NCBI GenBank assembly: GCA_021292165.1
Contig: CM037877.1
Location: 114,772,304-114,836,303 of the forward strand
Origin: Shinisaurus crocodilurus
Taxonomy: Eukaryota > Chordata > Lepidosauria > Squamata > Shinisauridae
DNA: 64,000 bases
Direction: 5' to 3'
Numbering within the stretch: position 1 is the stretch's first letter; each line of letters starts with the position of its first letter. This document shows positions 37,736-49,526 of the stretch, in pieces. Below the pieces are notes generated by a model. The model was not told where the DNA came from. It worked only from the letters and a program-made list of their open reading frames with translations, and made no database searches. Position numbers and translations under genes: made by a program.

Positions 37736-38010
37736 GTTTGGTGAAACCCGAGGTACTGTTATGGTGACTGGCAATTCCCAAGACTTCATGCTCAGGGCTG
37801 CGGGACCTGTGGACAGGGTATCGATTGCCTCTGCACTAACCTGGCTCACCTGGCTAAAGTTATGGGACCCTAAGAGTGGTGATTCAGGAAGGCCCCCCCT
37901 ATTCACCTGTAGAGGGGTGGCTTAAGGGAAGGGGTGGGACAAAATCCTACCCCTTTTTCTAGGCAGAGTTAAGCTCTCCCAAATAACTCTCAGGCTAGCC
38001 AAATAACTCT

Positions 38011-38250
38011 CAGGAGCCAGTGTGGCATAGTGGTTCGAGTGTTGGACTGGGACTCAGGAGATCCGGGTTCTAGTCCCCACTCAGCCATGAAGCTCACTGG
38101 GTGACTTTGGGCCAGTCACTGACTCTCAGTCTAACCTAACAGGGTTGTTGTGAGGATAAAAATGGAGAGGAGCAGGAGGACTATGTAAGCCCCCTTGGGT
38201 TCCTTGCAGGAAAAAAGGCGAGATATAAATATAATAAATAAATAAATAGC
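38011..38250 (+). mobile_element. Sauria-type SINE, full length
   Basis: Head GGAGCCAGTGTGGCATAGTG, B-box GGTTCTAGTCC, body CACTGGGTGACTTTGGGCCA and tail AAGGCGAGATATAAATATAA then (TAAA)n. The preceding 16-bp word CCAAATAACTCTCAGG is present twice just upstream. Confidence 0.95.
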
Positions 38251-38259
38251 TGCCTGCAG

Positions 38260-40190
38260 AATCCTTGTGTAGTCAGCTTCCTGCACAGTCAGCCATCTCT
38301 GCTGATCCTGTTATAATGTTAAATAAATGTTTCCCTAGCTCAATCCAGATACGTGTATCTCACCTCTTTAGTTCCTACTCTGTTCACAATATATTTTACT
38401 AGGAATTCAGAACATTGAGCTCAGTAACATGCTTAAGATCCCACTGCACATGTTAAAGGCAGATGTATCATGCCTCAAGTGCAAATGCATACACATGGAT
38501 GTGTTTCAGTTACAGTTAATCTGTAATAAATACAATGAGATCCATTGTTGGACTAAGCATTCTATTAAATATTTCTGAGATAAAAACGTACGCTGTTAAG
38601 GCAGTTTTACTAACACACCCTGCTTCAGAGGCCAGTGTGTGACAGGCTATTACAGAGTAAATGAATACAACAGTTGGAGAAGAGTTTTCAGCAAATATAC
38701 AGAGGGAAGGTTAGTCAGCCATCAGTTGTTAATGTGAGAAGTGGGGTGTTACAAGAGACACAAGTCCCTATTTTAATCTGCAAAATATTGGAGGCTGTGG
38801 CATGAATCTCTCCATACTCTCACTGAAGATGAGGGAATGAGAAAAATGAAAGAATGTTTGTAAATTTGTGTGTGAAGGAGAGCAAGAATGGGCTCTGGAA
38901 GGAGGCTTTTGGCGGTAATCATTTTTATGCTTAATTAATATTAGTTGGTTATCAAACAGAATACATATTTTGCACAGCCCAAGTTAGAGCTAAACAAATT
39001 TGTTACTAAAAATTCTCCTCCACAAATTCTGATGTCAAACATTCACCAGATACTCTCTCAATATCTGATACTGGTATTTAGCACTTTATTTCCATATCTG
39101 ATATTTTACTTTAATATTTAGTTTCAATATGTGATATGGGGCAGTATTTGATAGCTCAAATTCAAAGGTATTTAGTATTTGATAGCTGGCATGCCACAAT
39201 ATTTAGTATTTTGACAGTATTTGATTAATGGCATGAAGGGTGTTTAGTAGCAGTCAGAATTTGAAAACTGAAATGCAATGCTACTTAGTATTAGGCCATA
39301 TTTGATAGGTCAAGAAACAGACTAATGGAATGCTAGTTTGATTCAAAAATGAATCCCCAACCCCTCAGAACTGATCATCCATAAGCAACATTTATTAACA
39401 CATACACCATCAAAATAATATAAAACTGGCAACATAGTCACTATTATCTCATTATCAATTTCAAAAAGTGCTCAACATCATAGTTTGTTCACAAAAGAAA
39501 ACATATAAATGTACAATCGTTATGTCCTTCCTAATACATTATTAGAAGTATCACCTTAATTCGGGAACCCCACCATTGCCACATTTGTTAGGGTCACACA
39601 GCCCAAATCACCTACCCATGTTCCCTTCAGGATCATCCATGGAAAATCTGATGAGCAGGCACACTAAGCCCTGAATGCCAGCAGTTTACAAGCTGCCCTA
39701 GCCAAGTGTAATTAATACTGGAATGGTTACAAAACAAAATCTATTTCAGGAAAATAAGACAGCAGAGATTTTATTGCAACAAGGCAGCACAGTTATCCTC
39801 AAATTTTATTACAACAGGACAGAACAGTTACCCTCATGGCAAGCAAGAGAGGATGTAGGGCTCTGAGCATAAAGTAGCTGGCGGTCTGCCACTGTAACAG
39901 ATAGACCATTTGCCTCAAGGTCATAACTATCCTGATAATCTGTCCTAGTGCATGAGCAAAGGAAACTATTGGAAAGAAGGAAAGACCTTGTCTCTGTCTA
40001 AAGCACTTGCAGCCTCCTTCTAAGGTTCCCTGCCCTAGCAGGTAGCAACCACTGTGCCTGTGTAATATCACAAACCACATTGCATCGAAATCACAGAAGC
40101 AAAATCAACAACAACACTCCTTCCTGCTCAGCCCAATTTACACTACAGACATAAACCACTTTAAATTAGTTTATGTTTTGTGGCTCTTGG
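38260..40190. other. Intronic sequence, partly word-repetitive
   Basis: No gene is seen. At 39050-39320 the words TATTTAGTATTTGATA, CAGTATTTGAT and GATATTTTACTTTAATATTT recur irregularly without a fixed period. The rest looks single-copy. Confidence 0.5.
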
Positions 40191-40191
40191 C

Positions 40192-40412
40192 CAGCAGCGT
40201 GGTGTAAGGGTTCGAGTGCTGGGCTAGGATTGGGGAGACCCATGTTCAAGTCCCCACGCAATCATAAAGTTCACTGGAGACCTTGAACCAGTTACTCCCT
40301 CTCAGCCTAACTACCTCACAGGGTTGTTGTGACAGTAAAATTGGGGGCAGGGAGAGAACCATATACTAAGCTCCTTGGAGGGATGCTGGGATGTAAATGT
40401 AATAAATAAACT
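40192..40412 (+). mobile_element. Sauria-type SINE
   Basis: GCAGCGTGGTGTAAGGGTTC, B-box GTTCAAGTCCCC, ACCTCACAGGGTTGTTGTGA and tail GGGATGTAAATGTAATAAAT. Confidence 0.92.
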
Positions 40413-40850
40413 ATGTGCTGAAAAGACAGGAGAGAAAAGCAGCTTAAAACCATGTCTTGCCAACTGTATATTTGGAGGTTCGAACCATGGTTTGGAATCT
40501 AAATTATGGTTAGTGCAAACCATTATTTGTAGTGATGTCTGAATTGAACCAGAGATTATTGACATGGTATCAGGAGAAATAATGAAAAGTCAAAAGTGGC
40601 TTTTCCAAATCCAATTGCTCAATGACTGAATCAATTTTTCTTTAGTAATCTGAACTGACAGTGAAGTATAATTTATGTTGCATAAGGATGCCAGCCTAGC
40701 TGCTGCAACATAAACCCATAAACCTCTGCTGCTCCTTAACAGCAGAAGTAGAAATATGGATCTAGGTTGTACGCAAAATTCCTGTGTATTTTAGAGAGAG
40801 AGAGAGAGATTTACTTTTACGAACTCAGCCTAAAATCTAAACAGATTTAA

Positions 40851-40967
40851 GGCACAATCCAATGCATGTTTAGAAAGAAAAAAGGCCTACAACTCCCAGC
40901 GTGCCTCAGCATGCCTAACTGGGGAATGCTGGGAGTTGCAGGCCTTTTTTTCTGTCTAAACGTGTCT
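40851..40967. mobile_element. Palindromic MITE, family D, flanked by TTAA
   Basis: GGCACAATCCAATGCATGTT and the right end CTGTCTAAACGTGTC are inverted, and ACTCCCAGCGTGCC pairs with GGAATGCTGGGAGT inside. TTAA lies at 40847-40850 and 40968-40971. A TTAA target is typical of piggyBac-type insertion. Confidence 0.8.
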
Positions 40968-41056
40968 TTAACTGGTTTATGTTTGTATCATAGACTAGAA
41001 TCAGAAAGTGTGTTGTTGCCAATTTGCTTCTACACTTTTCATAACAGAAGAGAAAT

Positions 41057-41221
41057 TTCATAGATTTCATAGATCATAGAGTTGGAAGGAGCCTACAAGG
41101 CCATCGAGTCCAACCCCTGGCTCAATGCAGGAAACTAGAGGAGGGGTCTCCCATCCAAGTAATAACCAGGCCTGACCCTGCTTAGCTTTCCATGCTCAGA
41201 CAAGCTGAGCCAGCGTAAGCC
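41057..41221 (-). mobile_element. SINE with 5S rRNA-like head and CR1-like tail, reverse copy
   Basis: Reading right to left: GGCTTACGCTGGCTCAGC, AAGCTAAGCAGGGTCAGG, TTACTTGGATGGGAGACCC, the linker CTCCTCTAGTTTCCTGCATT and the CR1-like tail ending in TCTATGA-type repeats. It matches 37569-37735 along its full length. Confidence 0.9.
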
Positions 41222-41710
41222 AATTGATCAAACTCTCTTTGGGGCAGGAAATAAAAAGTGCTTCTTCTAACTCCTGAACCCCAGCTCTTGCAACAGAATT
41301 CAGATCTACTCTCCCCCACCCAAGCCCATATACTGTGGAGAGTGGATATAACATTGTGAGGAATTTGTAGAAAGATCACATGTAGGAAATAATGGTGCAT
41401 GTGACTAAACCTTAATCCTCATTTATTCTGGTTATCTAATCCTACAGAATTATAAATGGTTTAATGTGTACAAGGGGTTAGTTTGCTTTGTTCTCCACTA
41501 TAGAGGATGGTAAATGTTTAGTTCCATTCCCATCTAAACATGTATTGAATCATTCATCTTGCTTCTTTTCAGACGTAAGGACTAGAAGTGTTTTCTGAAC
41601 ACTTCTGCCACATCTCGATCACTATTTGTAGTCTGCCATCTATGCCTGTCAGTGGCCTTGCCCCAAAGTTAAGATTGTCCCAGGCGGCATTAAACAAAAA
41701 AAGTAGTAAT

Positions 41711-41797
41711 AATGCAGCTGGATCCTATGTATGTTCACTTAGAAGTATCATTTTCTCAGTGGGGCTTATTTTGAAGAAAGTGTGAATGGGACTGCAA
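41711..41797. mobile_element. Palindromic MITE, family C
   Basis: GGATCCTATGTATGTTCACT, TAGAAGTATC and GTGAATGGGACTGCAACG. A diverged copy. Confidence 0.55.
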
Positions 41798-41981
41798 CGT
41801 TATTGGCTCTAAATGCCATTGGCAAGTGATGATAGCTATTATTTTGAAACTACTGGTTTAGGCTCATTGTCATTCATGTCTTCTTTTAGCCATTGTTACG
41901 AATTACTCTGGTCCTAAAAGAATGGTTTTTGTTATACCAGTGCGGCACCACGAAGTATGATGCTGCAGTGGTTAAGTGGTC

Positions 41982-42006
41982 ATCCTATCCTATCCTATCC
42001 TATCCC
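41982..42006. repeat. (TATCC)n microsatellite
   Basis: Five pentanucleotide units. Confidence 0.9.
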
Positions 42007-42239
42007 CATTTTCTCCATGTGCCAAAAAAAAATTCCCCGGCAGAGCTAATCACTTCAGGAGTATGATTTATATCAGGAAAATGGCACAGAGCAGAAGGTT
42101 AAACCCTCTCCCCACCTCAACACTGCAGTCCCAATCCAATTCACTTTCACCCTCCCACCCTATGGTTGTTTTTTATACAGCCAAAATAGATATGTGGGGC
42201 AACTGCATATAGGTTAAACACATGTTTGATCCATTCACA

Positions 42240-42420
42240 TATAAATTTTGTTCTGCTTGTTCTTATGCTTTTAATTTAGTCTGGGTTTTATTCTGCTTAA
42301 TTGTTACATGGTATTTGTTTTTATTTATATGTTTGTGTGAATAGTTTTATTCACACTTTTGTACACTGCCCTGGAATCCTCTGGCCGAGGGGTGGTTAAG
42401 AAATATTTAAATAAATAAAT
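42240..42420 (+). mobile_element. CR1-type LINE 3' UTR fragment
   Basis: TTGTACACTGCCCTGGAATC, then TAAGAAATATTTAAATAAAT, is the usual 3' end of squamate CR1-like LINEs. Confidence 0.65.
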
Positions 42421-42429
42421 AAGCACTGG

Positions 42430-43150
42430 TGGGGAGTCTATTCTGTACACAAAGCAAAGTATCAGGGTGGAGGTGGGGAACCCTCCTTACCTTGCTGCCC
42501 TTTGTAGCTATATGCTTCTTGCCTGGCTCATTTCTGGTATCACAGCCAACCTGCGGAAAAACTGCTTAAAAGTGATGGAGTGCAAGCAAGGTAAGGGAGG
42601 GGAGGGGCAAGTTTACTCCCCTCCCCCATGTATTCCATTTTGTTAAAGAGTAAAGCCTCCTACCTATGCTTTATTATGTGAATGGGGCAAGTGCATGTTC
42701 AACTTTCACACAATTTCCCCGCACATCTAGTTTGGCCCTTAGAAAATGTCAGTTGATCGAGTTACAAATCTCCCACCACATCTCACTAGTTTGGCACTCA
42801 GAGAGCCTAAGATGAAGTGGGATATAGTCATAGACACCATCCGACAATCTTCTTTACACATACACACACACTCACACACCACATCACAAGATTGTTTTAA
42901 ACCCACAGAAGTTTTTTAAGCAACTTGCAATGTAACATTTCAGTGGGATGGGATGGGATGGGTCTTCAGCTTCCCCTACACATTCCTCTGCATCCTAGAG
43001 CAATGAAAATCCTTGGGACTCTCACATCCCTGCATCAACAAAAGTAAGATAATTCAAGATAGAGGTGATGTGATTTTTTTTAAATACCACACATATAATT
43101 TAATCAGTGGAATTCTTAAGCCACAGAACCACTTTAGAGCCTTTTCACTC
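42430..43150. other. Intronic sequence without recognised genes
   Basis: A short (GGGAT)n run lies at about 42945-42961. Nothing else is recognised. Confidence 0.4.
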
Positions 43151-43157
43151 CACAAAC

Positions 43158-43315
43158 ATAAGCTGTTTTAAGGTTCAATGGTGATTCTCCATTAGGAATC
43201 CTGGAAGCTGCAGTTCTGTGATGGGGACTAGGGGTCTTTAACAGAGAATCTTCAACCAAACTGCAATTCCCAGGATTCTTCAGAGGAGGAAACCTTGACA
43301 GCCTGTTTAAACTGT
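43158..43315. mobile_element. Palindromic MITE of unassigned family
   Basis: AATCCTGGAAGCTGCAGTTC at the left is complementary to CTGCAATTCCCAGGATTC at the right, and GTTTTAAGG pairs loosely with the end. Confidence 0.55.
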
Positions 43316-43734
43316 TACGAAACCAAGTGTGTAATTTTGATATGTCCTATTGAGTAGAAATTACTGGCTACAACAGGAATAGAGTATTAGGGCATACTAT
43401 TAACCACAAGGATGTTGAAGGTGATCTTGAAATGCCAAAGGAAATTAGAGAGGCAGTGATAGTAAAATATGGAATAGTGGATGACTTCCACCTACTCTTC
43501 GACTGATCTGATAAATGTCAATATAGTCTACAGCATGGACAAGAGGTGAAATGTCCTGATACAATTTGTGATTGCACCCTGGAGTAGTCATTTAGAGAAC
43601 CAAAAAGGCTTAATTCTCAGCGGTGCTCCAACTCTAGTGCAAGTAGCTAGCATAGTGGAAGTTGGTGACTGTGTCCATAGACAGGCTTAAAATTGCCTTT
43701 CCAAAAAGTTAGTCATATTTCACTTCATAGCCCA

Positions 43735-43830
43735 TGAAAGCTTATGCCATAACACATTTATTAGTCTTTAAGGTGCCATAAAATTCTTCGTTTTGCTGCA
43801 GCTGACTAACACAGCTACCCTCCCGAAAAT
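43735..43830 (+). mobile_element. Widespread amniote interspersed repeat fragment
   Basis: CATGAAAGCTTATGCCATAA, TTAGTCTTTAAGGTGCCA and GACTAACACAGCTACCCTC follow the order of a repeat common in turtles, crocodilians and lizards. I do not assign a family. Confidence 0.6.
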
Positions 43831-44129
43831 TACATTTAAAAATAAACAAATAGGGCATTATTTAAAAGAAAATTCTTAGGAAGGCCAAATTCCTTCAGGA
43901 AGAATGAAGGCCTTTCAATAGCACCACACTAGTGGCTCAAATAGAACATATACCACATTGTTATGTTAAATGCACAAACATGGCCCAACACTGGGGAAGG
44001 CGTTCCACGGCACTGTGAGAGGATGCAACCACTGTGCATCCCAACCTGGGCTCAAGTCTGTCTAGAAACACCACTTGGATCTGGAAGCTTTTGCTCTAAC
44101 CCCTGATGATAAGCAGGAACACTCTATAG

Positions 44130-44265
44130 CAGCCTTCACCAACCAGGTGCCCTCCAGATGTTTTAGACTACAAGTCCCAGCTTTCCTGACCATTGGCCAG
44201 GCTGGCTGGGGCTGACGGGAGTTGAAGTACAAAACATCTGGAGGATACCTGGTTGTGGTAGGCTG
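44130..44265. mobile_element. Palindromic hAT MITE, family B
   Basis: CAGCCTTCACCAACCAGGTG and GGTTGTGGTAGGCTG are inverted. Flanks ctctatag and ttccatag match at 6 of 8. Confidence 0.8.
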
Positions 44266-44485
44266 TTCCATAGTTGCTTATTAGTGGAAGAAACACACTC
44301 CTCACCTACTCAGGGGAACACACCTCTATTCCTGCTTCATATATTGTATCACTGAGGTCTGGCACTGAAAACAGTTGCTAGAGCTCAGCCCCAGTGAATC
44401 CTGGCAACAATTAATCCCTGCCCACTCTTCTCCTCCACCTGCTGTAGGCGACACCAGATTTTGCCCAAAGGGTTGGGGTGACACA

Positions 44486-44830
44486 CAGGTGGCCATGTGC
44501 CCTCTTTTATAGAGGACACTCCTTTATTTGAAGGGCTGTTCAGTCCAAGTCGAGTTTAAAGAAAAAGAACAATATGAAAAGGAGAAGAGGGGCCTTGAAG
44601 TCGCCCGTCAACAGCACCTGGACAGCACATGGGTCACCTGGTCACAGTCTTCCACACTATGGTGAGATGTCATGTACTGTATTTCTGTTTAAATTATAAT
44701 ATCATTTCTAAATTTGGATCTATACATGTAAATTAGAAAATGCCAATTTTATGCAGATTGGTGCCCTCTTTTGTCTCTTTTTGGGTGGTATATTTCCTCT
44801 TTTGGGGCAATCATCAGAGGCCACCCTATG
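44486..44830. mobile_element. Possible TIR element
   Basis: CAGGTGGCCATGTGCCCTCT at the left and GAGGCCACCC at the right are partly inverted, and GTGCCCTCTTTT is repeated inside. No clear target duplication. Confidence 0.35.
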
Positions 44831-44839
44831 TAGATACAC

Positions 44840-46020
44840 AGCATCTGCATCCACAGTGCTTCACAGCATTTAATAACATAGGGCTGACATAGGCATGGAG
44901 GCATGGAGCTGGCAACCTTAGGCCAAAAAGATACCAAGAAAGTTAAATAGCAGAGTCAGTTAATCACACACAAGGAACTCTTGTCCAAGCAAAGATTAAA
45001 GAAGCCAGCATACAAACTCTGGAAAATTAAATGTAAATCAGTAAGACAGAAGAAGAGGGAATTTAACAACAAATTGCTAGAAGTATAATGAATAACAACA
45101 AAAACACACATTTTAAATGCAGCAGGTGCAGGAAGCCATTCCAGGGGGGATTCAGGCTATTATTTGAGAGAGGTGTATAAAAGAAGGTACATCCAAAGTA
45201 CATTAGGAAACTGCAAAAACCAAAGATTTTTCTTTCTTTTTTTTTAACGGGATGATCTAGCCAAAGTTAAGCAATAGCTTCTTGATGGAGTGAATGTTTT
45301 GCATGTAGGTCCTATACTGGAACCTAAATTGTAGGAGGTACCAAGTTCACTCTCCAGCTCCTGCAGTTGGAGGACCTCAGACAACCGAGCTGGAAAAGAT
45401 CTGGTCTTGGAAGAGATGCTACCACTCAGCACAGAGTAGACAGTAGAATTTAGCTATGATTAAAAATGTACTCCACACACACTCAGAAGATCAATTTTCT
45501 TTGTTATTACTCCATGTTTTCCAAGACTGAGAAACAAACTAGATGTGACTTCTGGGGATCCATAATCAGATATCCTGGAGCAAGGGGGTTTCTCCATAAG
45601 TAAAAGCTGCTTGCAAAGCAAATAGCATCAAGTAGAGAGGGGTGGTGGTTTCAGATAAGAAAAATTGTGTTGGGGGGGAAAGGTTAATCCCATCCATGTC
45701 TAGTGCCAGGTCCCTGGTCCATTGTGGGCGGGTGGGTTTGCAGCTGCTTTTAACTTAAAAAGAAACAAAGCGCATCTGATCATGGAGCTCTTGAATGGCA
45801 TTATGTTTAGTTTAGCCCTGTTTTTGGAAGGGGTGGAAGGATGGGGAAAACTAGAAAATCTGAATCAAAACCACTAGTTGATTTGCAATTGCTTTTTTAT
45901 ACAGCCCAGTTTCAGATGTTAATTTTTGGCAATATTCTGTTATACTGCACATTCACAAGCACCACTGAAGCTCCAGGAAAACTTTTCTTCACGCCAGAAA
46001 CCTGTTCCTTTCAGACAGTA
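44840..46020. other. Intronic sequence without recognised features
   Basis: No exon or confident repeat by eye. Confidence 0.4.
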
Positions 46021-46031
46021 ATCCTCTGCAC

Positions 46032-46171
46032 CAGTGTTCTCCAACCTTGGGTCCCCAGATGTTTTTGGCTTACAACTCCCAGCATGCCCCAGCCAGCATA
46101 GCATAGCTGGCTGGGGCATGCTGGGAGTTGTAGGCCAAAAACATCTGGGGACCTAAGGTTGGAGAACACTG
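46032..46171. mobile_element. Palindromic hAT MITE, family B
   Basis: A nearly perfect inverted repeat with arms of about 65 bp (CAGTGTTCTCCAACCTTGGG to CTAAGGTTGGAGAACACTG). Flanks ctctgcac and ctctacac match at 7 of 8. Confidence 0.93.
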
Positions 46172-46402
46172 CTCTACACGCTTACGTGTCTTTTCTACTT
46201 ACATGGTGAACCCAATTTCCTTCCACCTTCACTGATTCTGCAGGCTGCATTTTTTTAATGTGCCTGATTTGCATAATTTGCAAGTGATTTACATTATATG
46301 CAAAATAATCTGCCACAGTTCAGGGGGCCAGGATATGGCACATGTAGAAACCAGACCAAGTCCCTGCTAATAGTATCTATAACTTGTGGACTGACCCTTA
46401 AT

Positions 46403-47289
46403 CAGGGATGGGGACTCGGACTCGAGGACTCGACTCGTGAGTCGGACTGAGTCCCCCCTCTGACTCGAGTCAGACTCAAGTCCCAATATTTTTAATGGGA
46501 CTCGAGACTCGACTCTGGACTCGAGACCAAGGACTCCGCCACCGCCGCCCGCCACCGCTCACCTCAACTCACATTGCTGCCGTCGCCACCTCACCTCACC
46601 GCCGCCTGCCCGCCGCCCGCCGCCGCTCACCTCACCTCATCTCCGCCACCATCGCATGCCGCCGCCGCACGCCACCGCCGCACGCCACCGTTTTTGGCGG
46701 GGGGAACCAGGGCAACAGGGCTTAAACAGCCCTGTTGCCCTGGTTCCCCCCACCGAAAACAGAGCGCGGGGGTCCAGCGGCGTGTGTGCATGCGACAGCG
46801 AGGTGGCGTGTGACGGCGGCAGCGTGAGGTGGCGTGAGGCGGCGGCGGAGGAGGTGAGGTGAGCAGCGGCGGGCGGCGGGCGGCGGGCGGCGGCGGCAAC
46901 TGGAGCGATGCGGAGAATGCTCCGCGCCGCTCAGAAGAGCGAGATCGGGCTGCTCCGCCGCCGCTGTGGAGAACTACGAGCCCAGGGAGGGCTCGTAATA
47001 CATCCCTGGCAGCGGCAGCGGCAGGAGCAGGGACGAGGGAAGGACCTGCCGACGGTAAGTGGCAGTGGCGGCGGCGGCCCATGGAGGGAGAGGGAGGGTC
47101 TCCACGGGAGGAAGGACAGCTCTTCTTCCTCTCGCGGAGACCCTCCCGCTCCCTCCATGGGCCGCCGCTTTGGGAGTGACTCGGGACTTGGGACTCGAGT
47201 CACCATTTTGGACCTCAAACTCGAGACTCGACTCGAGACTCGGGTCCAAAGACTCGTGACTCGAGACCAAGGACTCTTCAACATCCCTG
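46403..47289. mobile_element. Nonautonomous hAT-type element with CpG-rich, palindromic cargo
   Basis: CAGGGATGGGGACTCGG at the left and CATCCCTG at the right are the ends. The exact octamer cccttaat flanks both sides (46395-46402, 47290-47297). Subterminal zones repeat GACTCGAGACTCGACTC-type words on both sides. The middle, about 46530-47175, is very G+C- and CpG-rich and contains two strong hairpins (46690-46760 and 47068-47170). A donor-like GACGGTAAGTGG lies at about 47051. No transposase is present. Confidence 0.88.
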
Positions 47290-47299
47290 CCCTTAATAT

Positions 47300-48730
47300 G
47301 AAGAGTTGGATATGAAGATGAATACTTTTATAGACTGGTTACCAGAAACAAACGACGGAAAAGAACTAAAAATATGCTCCAGAAGTGTCTGTACAAGCAT
47401 CAGTGCTTTTTAATTTAAATTTGTAATTCTTATTGCAAAGTACTGAAATTATGCTCACCGGAGAATCCAAGTTATACAGCAACAACTCTTTACTTTTTAA
47501 TCCTGCAACTCTTACATTACAAAATAGGGTGCTTCCAGACAAGGTCTTCATTGTGCAATTACACTGCATCTCGAGATGTATGCACATTGTAAAATCCATT
47601 CTGTCTATGCTTTGTGGATTGTCAGGCGCCTTTCATTCTGTTGTCCATTCATTGACGGAACTGGATTTTGCGCAAATGAGTTCATACACATTTGTGCAAA
47701 TTTGCACTCCTGAAAATGCGCAAATCCCCCCAAAATGCATATTTTCATGCTTTAACCTATGGGGGAAATGCACATTTTTGGTCAGTGTTTTTTAAAAAAA
47801 TTTTATTTTTCTATGACTAAATTTGCGTAAAATTACATAAAATTAAAAAAGCTCCACAAGTCTGCAGAATCCGTGTGACTTGGGAAAAGCCGGTCTGATG
47901 TGGTATCCGTGGGTCGGATTCTTAGAAATTCAAACTCATCTGAGTCATTACATCATTCATGGAATTTTACAGGCGGTCCTGACAACGTTGTCTTCCATTT
48001 GTAACCCTCCTGTGTTTTCCCACTGCTGCTTCTGTCTTTTTTTCTAACCACAAAAAAAATTCATTAAGAAATTTGGAAAAGTTTGGGAAAGTTGGAATTG
48101 CTGCACAATGCTTTTGGATTGGTAGGAGCCATCCATCTGGAAGTACCCATGTCTACTGCCTTGCACCTAGGATTCCCATATTGCCCAGTTGGCTAGGTTA
48201 AGCTGTATTCTCACCATACCACTGAGTGCCGTTTGCACCATTAGCTTTTCCAGATTTCATTTTTTAAAAAGCATGTCTCTAGCACAGAAAAGGTGGCCCA
48301 CTCGATAGCCCATTTTGACTAATTTGTGCAACAATTTGCAAATAAAAACAATCGTATTCATGCCAACTTGGATGCCATATTTGGCACGGGTGTGGTGGAT
48401 GTAACTTTTGCCCCTGCTTGTCTGGTTATAATGGATACTTTTCCATTTGTACAGCCTGAGAATGTGGACAGGATCCTTGGGAGATGACACCTATCACTTG
48501 TGTGCTAGACTCTTGCCCTTCCTCACTTATAAAAGCAGCCAGGGAGCGGGGGACTGCTTGAGTGAGTAAGGGGGCAGTGGCAAAGGCCTCTTTACTGCAA
48601 GGTGTGGTTCTGTTTTGCCCAGATCTCTCTTTCCCTCTCATGCTGTGCATAATTCTCTACCCTAAAGTATACTGTGCAAGGAAAAATAACAGTTTATATT
48701 CTAAGGGCTAGGGGAATGCTTGCATAAATT
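47300..48730. other. Intronic sequence, some word-repetitive
   Basis: At 47660-47790 variants of TGCGCAAAT, TTTGTGCAAATTTGCAC and AAATGCACATTTTTGG recur. No gene is recognised. Confidence 0.45.
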
Positions 48731-48734
48731 TTAA

Positions 48735-48800
48735 TAACAGTGCAATCTTATACAATTTTATTTAGAAGTAGGACCCACTGTGTTCATTTGGGTTGACTCC
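48735..48800. mobile_element. Palindromic MITE, family C, diverged
   Basis: GTGCAATCTTATACAATTTT, then AGAAGTAGGACCCACTG and GACTCCCAG. Confidence 0.5.
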
Positions 48801-48809
48801 CAGAAAAGG

Positions 48810-48900
48810 TGTGGGAGGAGGATTATGTAAGCTGCCTTGGGTTCCTTGCAGGAAAAAAGGCAGGGTATAAATATAATAAATATAATAAATAAATATAATT
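48810..48900 (+). mobile_element. Sauria-type SINE 3' end
   Basis: GGAGGAGGATTATGTAAGCT, CCTTGGGTTCCTTGCAGG and AAGGCAGGGTATAAATATAA. The head is missing and family-C sequence abuts it. Confidence 0.88.
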
Positions 48901-49526
48901 ATCTTAACATTTATTTAGCCTTTAAGGGTTCAAATACAAAAGATGCCCCAAAAAATCTAAGAAAACCCAACCTTCTGTTCCTATCTACAAAGCAAATTTG
49001 AAATTGATGATTTGAAGTGAGAAATTAGTTAACCCTTGTCCAACCTATCACATGGTTTACAAAATTAGCAAGTTTGCATATTATGCAAATGAGACTCCCT
49101 TACTTGCATCCCTTCTCAGGAGTGTATCCTTTGAGTGTTTCTATGTCACATCAAGGAGCCAAGCTCAGTTCATATTAGAGTTAAGCTGAAATCACTCAAA
49201 TAGTTCAGTTTCATTTTTACATAGGATGATGTGTCTATTTGCTCCCTTGGGGACTTTGCTATTTTTTGCAGATTTCATTTCCTTTTGCCGATTTTACATC
49301 TCAAAGGCTGGGAAATTACCTTTCACAAAACAGAATCAGAAACATTGAATTTTCACATCAGTTGTCTACTGCTGGACAACTTTCAGTACAAAATACTAAA
49401 GAACTTGCCTACATCTTTTTGTTCTGTTCCTTCCATTGAAATGAATGGGAAAACCTGTACACACTGGAGCTCCTTATGCACACTGAATCCCACATAGGAC
49501 TCTGGACTGGTATGTGTCTTGGCATG

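Noticed and set aside
38011..38130. tRNA gene suggested by a GGTTCTAGTCC B-box
   Set aside because: It is the head of a Sauria SINE with the characteristic body and AATAAA-type tail. The same applies to the other SINE heads.
46367..47315. Several open frames of 66-151 codons as a novel gene
   Set aside because: They are confined to the CpG-rich cargo of the hAT-type element and overlap on both strands. They are treated as possible captured sequence, not a gene.
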